Assembly (NCBI GenBank): GCA_024036415.1
Contig: JAMWET010003453.1
Coordinates: forward strand, 16,001 to 80,000
Reading direction: 5' to 3'
Source of the DNA: Prochilodus magdalenae
Taxonomy: Eukaryota > Chordata > Actinopteri > Characiformes > Prochilodontidae
DNA length: 64,000 bases
Shown: piece by piece, positions 57,611 through 64,000 of the stretch
How the letters are laid out: every line of letters starts with the position of its first letter
Numbering within the stretch: the stretch's first letter is position 1
Translations under genes and position numbers: made by a program
Notes under the pieces: model-generated
What the model was told of the DNA's origin: nothing
Databases searched by the model: none
What the model saw: the letters and a program-made list of their open reading frames with translations, nothing else

Positions 57611-59734
57611 AGTAATATCAGTCTGCATGCTAGCAGTGTAACAAATGTAATTACCCTGTGCTGAGTATTTGGCAGTGTTGGGCTAGGGATCTTAATTCCT
57701 AACAGAGCTGGAGCTGGAGACGCTAGCTTGCTAGCCTAGCTAGCATTAGCTTGTGATATGTTTCCTCAGTGAGCTCCGACATCTCTGATAATCTTATATA
57801 GATATAGATTTTAATAAGGCCTCGTTTTTATGAAGAAAGGGAGCGAAATTTGCTTTTCAGTCATGTGGACCCGTGAAAATATACACAGTGAATCTGATCA
57901 CTGCTCATTCATCGCTTTATTTATTGTAAATGAATACGGTAATCTAATTTGACAAGAAAGACTAAACACATCTCGCGCTCACAGCTTGTCTATGTCAGTG
58001 GGATTTCTAGCTGATCCGAAGCCCGTTCCCTCTTAAACTGCAGTATTAGAGTGTTTAATGGTGAGTTTAATATTTGTTTACTTTGTTATCATGCAGTGGA
58101 GGAGCCTGCGGCACTGTGGGAAGCCCTAATCTGCAGTGGGAGCAGCGTTACCGGCTCCATTACATCGTTTCATGCACTCTAATGCTTCCAGCACTGTGCA
58201 GCTGTTTCTGCTAAACCCCAGCCTGTTTTAGTAACCTTGTTTCTAGGGACCGAGTGACCAGTACCACCAGTACAGATACCAGACATGTCGAATTCAATCT
58301 CAGACATGCTTACGTGGTTTCCGACACTATCTACATTTCCACTGGACTCTCAAGTTCTGTGACGTTAACAGAGATGCTCAACATCAGTACGTCAGATCTG
58401 CAAAGCCACAGGGTTACAGACATGCAGTCATATGCAAAAACTGAACACTCCTTGCTGGTTGGATGGACGAATAGGTAGATGGATGGATGCCGTATGCACA
58501 TATGTATGTGTCACTTAACGCATTTCACCACACGTTCACCGTAACTTCGTGAGAACAGTCTGTATAACGGTGAATCATCCGCGAGTTATTTGTTTCAGGC
58601 TGTTTGATCTTAAACGTGTCTGGGTTAAATGTGCAGATTGGACGAGTGTAGCAGGAGGGTTGATAATGCGGCCTGTTGTTCGGGTGGACGGCCGGTCCCC
58701 CTGCCTGCGCCTTTGTGCCGGAGGATAATGGGGAATGTAGGCCGTTAGCGTTAGCGGCAGTGTAGCGTTTCTGCCCAGGTGTCCGGTGGCCGGGAGAATG
58801 TGGGTCATTTGAAGTGGCGGCTCTGAGGCGTGTTGTTTAGCCGTAAATGAGGCCGTCTCATTGTGTCCGGCTGAAAGGAACGGAGAATAAAGAGAAGCGC
58901 CTGAGGGAGCGAGCGAAGCGCTCGACTAGAGCTACAGCTTTCTACACACTCACAATTATCCTCCCTCTGCACACTCACACTCCCTTGCACACTCGCCCCA
59001 TCTACCTGCTGTTCTCTCACAAGCTTACACACACTTTCACACACTCCAGGAACTTCCCCTTCTGTAGCATTGGAGCTAGCATTGCTAGCAAACTCTAGAA
59101 GATAGTAGTCACCCAAATCGGGGTAAACTACACAAGGCATGCTAACATGTGGTTTTTCCTGGACAGAGAAACAAAAACCTTGGCAGTTCCTGAACAGCTG
59201 GAAGCTGAACCTCACCTGCCAGTAACTCCATAACTAGTTTGGACCTACTGTCACTGTTACTGCAGTAAAGGCTGCATTATCGCTGGCACAGCAGCACGCT
59301 CGTGTTTCTCATCAGTACCCGTCACTGATCTCAGTGTTTTGAGCACCGCCACTTCAAAGGTTCACCGCGTGTTTAAGTATCTGTGCACATCCCAAGGAAA
59401 TAAATCCCCGGGATGTCTTCCAGACAGCTCAGACCATATTCAGGTCTTCAGTCAGGTTCCCCAGACTTGGCGATGTGGTTTAGGACGAAGCCGTGGGCAG
59501 CTATATCAGATAATGCTTTGTTGACCATCATCTGCAGAACCACCCCAATAACCCAGGGCTGATCTAAATACACAGGACCTCATATGAGCAGCACATAGAG
59601 CTTGGTTTACCAGGAATATTATAAAACCTATTTCTATTGGTGCCCTTGTTCTGGAGAGGCCTATCAGTTACACTATTTACTGGACAGATGGTTTCTTGTA
59701 CTGGAGTTCGAGTTTAATTTGCATATTCCCCAGC
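57611..59734. other. intronic non-coding sequence, nothing recognised
   Basis: No supported gene. A GCTAGC-rich patch at 57720-57750 consists of short inverted words. A 136-codon minus frame at 58805-59215 has no domain. Confidence 0.45.
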
Positions 59735-59945
59735 ATCCTGTGCCAGACTGACAGTCTACATTCTAATCTGCTTCTCCGGAGGCCGTTTAGAGAAGACGTG
59801 TGGTTGATAAGTAGACGGTTGTGTGGCTCGTAATTATATAATTAGAATTTTATCATTTATTAATATTTTTAATAGGCTATTCTTAAAATAAACTAACCAT
59901 GGATCACTGCATATTATAGCCGTGCTTGATGCCAGGGCTGACGGG
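59735..59945 (-). repeat. diverged copy of the LINE-like fragment, upstream part
   Basis: CCAGACTGACAGTCTACATT, CTTCTCCGGAGGCCGTT, GTTGATAAGTAGACGGTT, AACCATGGATCA and ATTATAGCC with TGATGCCAG parallel 57345-57520 in the same order. The IWEPF-coding end is absent here, so this copy starts further into the element. Confidence 0.55.
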
Positions 59946-61974
59946 CAGAATAATGATATTTGTTGTTGTTGTTGTGCTAAATTGATTGACAGCTGCTACG
60001 GCTACGTTTATCAACATGCGTGTTTATAGATAACAGTGTGTCATGCAAACTCATATAGTCATAAACAAGTCTATTAGAGATCAGAGGCGGTCTTAATTTA
60101 AGCATGCTGTGCTAACTGGGGAGGTAGGAGCTGCATTAGCCTTGTAGCTCAAGCTTAAATCCAAAGTCACCAAACTCCACACACCAGTCGCGTCTCGGCT
60201 GATGGGCTACTGGGGGTGTAATGAGGTTTTTCTCCGAAAAGCTTGAAGTCATTACAGAGCTGGTTTTGTGGAGGAGTTGAGCTCCTATTGGACAATCTCT
60301 CGTCTTTTCTCACTGGCCGTACAGACAGTAGGGCCCGTTTGAAGCGATGGTGAATGTCTTTGAACTCCCCAGAAATGCCTCAGATACAGTTGCCAAGGAC
60401 CCGAGCCCATATCAGTAGAGTATGCGTGCATGTGCGTGTGCGCACGGGGGCGTATGTGGCCATGGTAACCCCGCGCCCCGTGCGAGTTTTGGTTCTGTTT
60501 TGCCCGGCTACAGGAGAGGCTGGGCTAATTTGCTTTGCTCTGCAGCTGCTCTCATCAGATGGTTCGAATTAAAGGGCAGATTGCTCACACGAGGTCCACT
60601 AAGAGAAAAGCTGACCGCTCCTCTGCTCTCCCCGTGTGCCTCCGCACGTCTGGAAAAACAAAGAACTTTGTGTGTGAGTGAGGGAGAGGAGAGGAGAGGA
60701 GAGGAGAGGAGAGACAGATGAAAATGGCTGTGGCGATGCTGTAGTTACTTCTCACAGCTTAGCGTTTGTCTCTCGGCATGTCTGTCTATCTAACTGACTG
60801 ACTGTCAGTCAAATCTGTCTGTCAGTTTAGCCTCTACCCCCCCAACTAAAGATAACTTTGAATATTGCAGGATATGATTACGATTGCATCCCTGGCGGTT
60901 TGAAAATTAATTTTGACATAAAAAAAACAAAAGCATTCGGACCTACTGTCTGTCCATCTACCTGTCCGTGTATCTGTAACCCAGTCACACTGCGAAGGAG
61001 ATGGTTAGTGTTCACAAAGTGGAGAAAATTCCTATCACAGATATTGTATCACTATTGACACTCTGCAAGCACTAAATCTGAATAATACAATATCATAATT
61101 ACACAACTTTGAACAGACTCGGTCTGATCATCTAACCCTGCCTTGTGTGTTGGTCTATCAGTGCACTGATGCCATGTCCTCAGGTTTATTCAGTATGGAT
61201 GCAGTACCCACTTAACACCTACAGGTGGCAGGAGCAAGAAGTGTCCGGTGCCTCACACTGCAGTGTGTAACAGCATGTTGTTGCTTACACAAATGCAAAT
61301 CTGACATATGGACATATATGGATTTTAGAATTATGAGCCATATTAGCATATACAGTATACTTTTCTCTTATATCCAACTAACATATACCACATGGACATC
61401 ATGTGATAAATATCCCAGCATACCTGGAATTGGTATATATATTATGATATACTTCAAAATATTTAAAAATATACAGATACATACATATACATAACATTGT
61501 TCATAAATACAATTAGCATATATTTATATTTACATATTTCGATTTAGCATAAACATGCTTGACTCCTTGTGCTACTGGACAGTCAGTTGTGACTTTTGCT
61601 GATAGTGTTGGAATTGTGCCAGATGTTTTCATTTACCCCATGCAGTCTTTATTTATTTATTTATTTATTTATTTATTTGTTAATAATTTCCCCCAAATTT
61701 TATTGTTTGGCTATAATTTTTTTTTTTTTAATCCGAATTGGAATAGAAAGGTTCATGAGCGATGCACCTCAGCTAGAAAGGAGACTCTTGACTTTCTGGC
61801 TTCCTTGCGTGGGCATGACCAGACAGATTCTCGTTCTGTAATTTTTATTTTTTTTTATTGTTCTTGTGAAAGTACCTGAACATCCCAGCCTCTCACCTTA
61901 TGGCTACAGACCTGGGAAAAAGCTACACTGAATTGATTTAAATGGATCTGCTCTCTTGTTTTCTCTCTCTCCAG
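59946..61974. other. end of intron 1 with small microsatellites
   Basis: Contains (TTG)n at 59961-59977, (GAGAG)n at about 60683-60714, and (TTTA)n at about 61647-61677. The intron ends with a clear polypyrimidine tract and CAG at 61974. No exon is recognised in this stretch; a 99-codon frame at 60422-60721 has no domain. Confidence 0.5.
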
Positions 61975-62134
61975 GTGCTTCTCATCATGCTGGCGCTGAC
62001 TGTAGTCAGCAGGGGAACGGCAGAGCTCCACTGGCCTGGAGAGCCCTTGCAGAACCGGACAGCCGGGCAGCAGGCATGCCTGGAAAACCAGGAATACCCA
62101 CACATGGGCTTCTGCTGCAAGAACTGTGAGGCTG
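61975..62134 (+). CDS. TNF-receptor-superfamily-like gene, exon 2 (signal peptide core, CRD1 start)
   Basis: 160-nt exon between a strong acceptor (TCTCTCTCCAG) and a consensus donor (GTGAGT). Entered in phase 0 it encodes residues 8-60 plus one base. It supplies the hydrophobic signal-peptide core (residues 8-18) and a probable cleavage after TA (22-23). An N-glycosylation site NRT lies at 34-36. The first cysteine-rich-domain cysteines are C42, C54, C55 and C58, in the context PHMGFCCKNCEAG. The adjacent CC followed by C-x-x-G-T is typical of TNF-receptor CRD1. The product would be a secreted or type I membrane receptor binding a TNF-family ligand. The closest remembered relatives are fish TNFRSF10-like death receptors and mouse TNFRSF22/23/26; the paralogue cannot be settled from this portion. 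Confidence 0.85.
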
Positions 62135-63682
62135 GTGAGTGCCAAAGAAACAGGTCCTAGTCCAGTTTCCACACAGCATGTTTTTAGGGAGCCCCAGTCG
62201 CTGTTTACTTTCTAGTCTCCGATGCATTGAGGGAGAAGTTATCAGAAGGGCTGGAAAGTGCCACAGGTAAAAATGCGACGGAGCTTGACTGTTCTATCAG
62301 TCGCCTGATATTTATGCCTGAGGTTTTATCAGCATCGTCAGTGTAGGTTTACAGAAACCAAAAATGCAAAGGAATGTACAGTATTTATTCAGGATTAATT
62401 CGCTTCTCTGACTCATTTACATAACTCCACCTACAGCAGTTTCAGACTGGACTGCTTTTTTGAGTGAGCCACAATCACAGCAGAGCTCATTTACACATAT
62501 CAGTCAAGGACCAGTGACATAAACATAATGTATAGCCCCCGTAAATATAAGTGTAGGCTAATTGTGTAATTGCTTCACACGTCTAAGACCTTTTACAGAA
62601 AGCGTTTGTTACAGATGGTTACTTAATCAAGTGCGACTATGGCAAGCTCCAAAATTAGACCGCACTGCCAATCTGTTACTGGATGTCTGGCACACGCCAG
62701 CCTTGTCCACATGGATTTGTTGCTCACAGCTGCCACTCTGTCGTTCTAGTGGTGGTCTTGGTGCTAGGCCGCCTTTTGTAAAACTAGCCCCAGGGTTTGA
62801 TTTCCGTCTTGCTTACAACTCCCGAAACGAGTTTCTCTCGTTGACTGTTTCAAAGTTTTAGCATCACTAAGAAGCTAAAAATCCATCTTTTAAAACCTTT
62901 TTAAAAATCTGTTCCATGGGAGCGTTTTATGTAAGCTCTTTATGAACGCCTGCTCTTTACCAGAGTGCTGGGAAAGCCCAGGAAGCGGTTTTGTAATTGT
63001 ACTGGTACGGAGACGACACTGAAGTAGCCGTTTTCTCCCCCCATCACAGCGAGTTCCCCGTGTGTTATTTCGGACATGAATAGACAGAGGCAGAATGAAG
63101 AGAGACAAAGCGGCAGTAACTGGATCCCTGCGTTTAGTGTTTTTGGAGCACAGAGGGTCACATTAAGCCACAGTGCATTGTTCAGGAGTGTAGAAAGAAA
63201 TGCCATTAATAGAACAAACGTGGATTGATGTGTTTTCCTTATATTTAACGTGACCCTACTCTTTTTCAATCCGGTTCTCTGCTGCTGTGAGAACATTTAA
63301 CGTCATAGGTTTCCAAACAATCCTGACACGGCGTTTTTACCCCCTTACACCAAATGTACTGTCAAAAGTGCTTTTTTTAGGTTTTGCCCTCCAGCTGCCA
63401 GTCTACTGTGGCCCAGTGCATGCCCAGATCACCCATACTCAGCTCAAACTGTGTGGAGATGAGTCGATAGGCTTGATTCGTTGGTTTCTAACACTGTATG
63501 TCTATAAGAACTGGCTAACCCATGTTAGCATAGCTAGAACAGTAGCTGTAGCCATCTAGAACGGCTGTTGGCAACATCCAGTAGGTTCTGTGTGACGTGC
63601 AGGTTCTGTAGTGAGAAAATGACCTATGAGATTCATTACATCTGTCCTTAAAGGTTTAAGCGGAGCGTCATTCTGTTAACAG
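62135..63682 (+). other. intron 2 of the TNF-receptor-like gene
   Basis: 1548 bp, phase 1, GTGAGT donor and TTCTGTTAACAG acceptor. No repeat or additional exon is recognised in it. Open frames on both strands are unsupported. Confidence 0.75.
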
Positions 63683-63811
63683 GCACCTATGTGAAGGAGA
63701 AGTGCAGCGCAGACCGGGCGAAAGGTGTATGTGCTTCGTGTGAGCCGGGCACTTACGCAGAACATCCAACCGGCATGGAGCAGTGCCTACAGTGCAGCCA
63801 GTGCCACATGG
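63683..63811 (+). CDS. TNF-receptor-superfamily-like gene, exon 3 (CRD1 end, CRD2)
   Basis: 129-nt symmetrical phase 1-1 exon between CAG and a GTAAAG donor. It encodes residues 61-103 plus one base. The TYVKEKC stretch with C68 completes the CRD1 pattern, followed by VCASCEPGTYAEHPTG (C77, C80) and the cluster CLQCSQC (C95, C98, C101). Spacing C-x2-C ... C-x2-C-x2-C with PGTY and H-P-x-G is the classic second cysteine-rich domain of TNF receptors. Exon size and phase agree with the way CRD exons are shuffled in this family. The next exon lies outside the window, so the remaining CRDs, transmembrane segment and any death domain are unknown. Confidence 0.9.
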
Positions 63812-64000
63812 GTAAAGTTGTTTTCCACTGATCCTAAAAACTTCATATGCTGTATAATAATGAGATGCTGCTGATGAAGTCCCATAACTTCTCAAAGGTC
63901 TCCCTAAACCTCACACCAAAACTGATGGTGCAGCAACGGGTAAAGGGGTTGTTCATTGCTTATTGTGTACATCAGATTGGCATACCCGGGAACATTGGCT
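63812..64000 (+). other. start of intron 3, truncated by the window
   Basis: Begins with GTAAAG. No further exon is visible before the window ends. Confidence 0.7.

Larger units (their letters stand above)
21928..61974 (+). other. intron 1 of the TNF-receptor-like gene (about 40 kb)
   Basis: Begins GTACGA and ends in a pyrimidine tract plus CAG (TTTTCTCTCTCTCCAG, ending 61974). It is filled by the repeats listed separately. I found no further exon that would be needed between exon 1 and exon 2, because the joined protein is already continuous. The intron assignment depends on the exon 1-exon 2 link being right and on the assembly being correct across several long arrays. Confidence 0.5.

Overview
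The window looks like nuclear DNA of a teleost fish, possibly an ostariophysan (characin, catfish or knifefish lineage; this is a weak guess from remembered repeat types). The evidence is vertebrate GT-AG splicing with very long introns, tRNA-derived SINEs with a V-SINE-like tail, a LINE reverse-transcriptase remnant, a Tc1/mariner relic, and kilobases of GT, CT and AT simple repeats. I see nothing prokaryotic, no operons, no CRISPR array, and no convincing rRNA or tRNA gene.

Only one protein-coding gene can be supported: the 5' part of a plus-strand TNF-receptor-superfamily gene. Exon 1 (21907-21927) follows a promoter-like region with a perfect CRE and an inverted CCAAT box. Exon 2 (61975-62134) supplies the signal-peptide core and the start of the first cysteine-rich domain. 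Exon 3 (63683-63811) completes CRD1 and carries most of CRD2. Frames and splice phases agree (0, then 1-1). The gene runs off the right edge, so transmembrane and cytoplasmic parts, including any death domain, are not visible. Intron 1 is about 40 kb and filled with repeats.

Layout. 1-3.0 kb: non-coding sequence, a degraded copy of a teleost interspersed repeat, and a broken Tc1/mariner transposase. 3.2-7.4 kb: three to four copies of one dispersed repeat family. Two of these are interrupted by later insertions (a SINE and a LINE 3' end), and the LINE has a readable empty site in a neighbouring copy. 8.5-12.9 kb: a complex tandem array (R1), an odd mosaic, and a 42-bp minisatellite (R2). In the mosaic one ~1-kb sequence occurs twice, overlaid once with R1 and once with R2. 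13.5-14.4 kb: a 25-bp minisatellite. 16.5-21.3 kb: a SINE with a triplicated 37-bp end, two related AT-rich 21-bp arrays, and a second R2 array. 21.5-22 kb: promoter and exon 1. 22-62 kb: intron 1, with a 41-bp minisatellite, pyrimidine tracts, ~1-kb GT arrays, a CTAG-rich array, a SINE, a near-perfect 70-nt palindrome and repeated LINE ORF2-like C-terminal fragments. 62-64 kb: exons 2-3.

No new multi-gene system is present. The most unusual signal is the interleaved mosaic at 9.6-12 kb, which most likely reflects long-read consensus mixing but could be a real template-switching structure.
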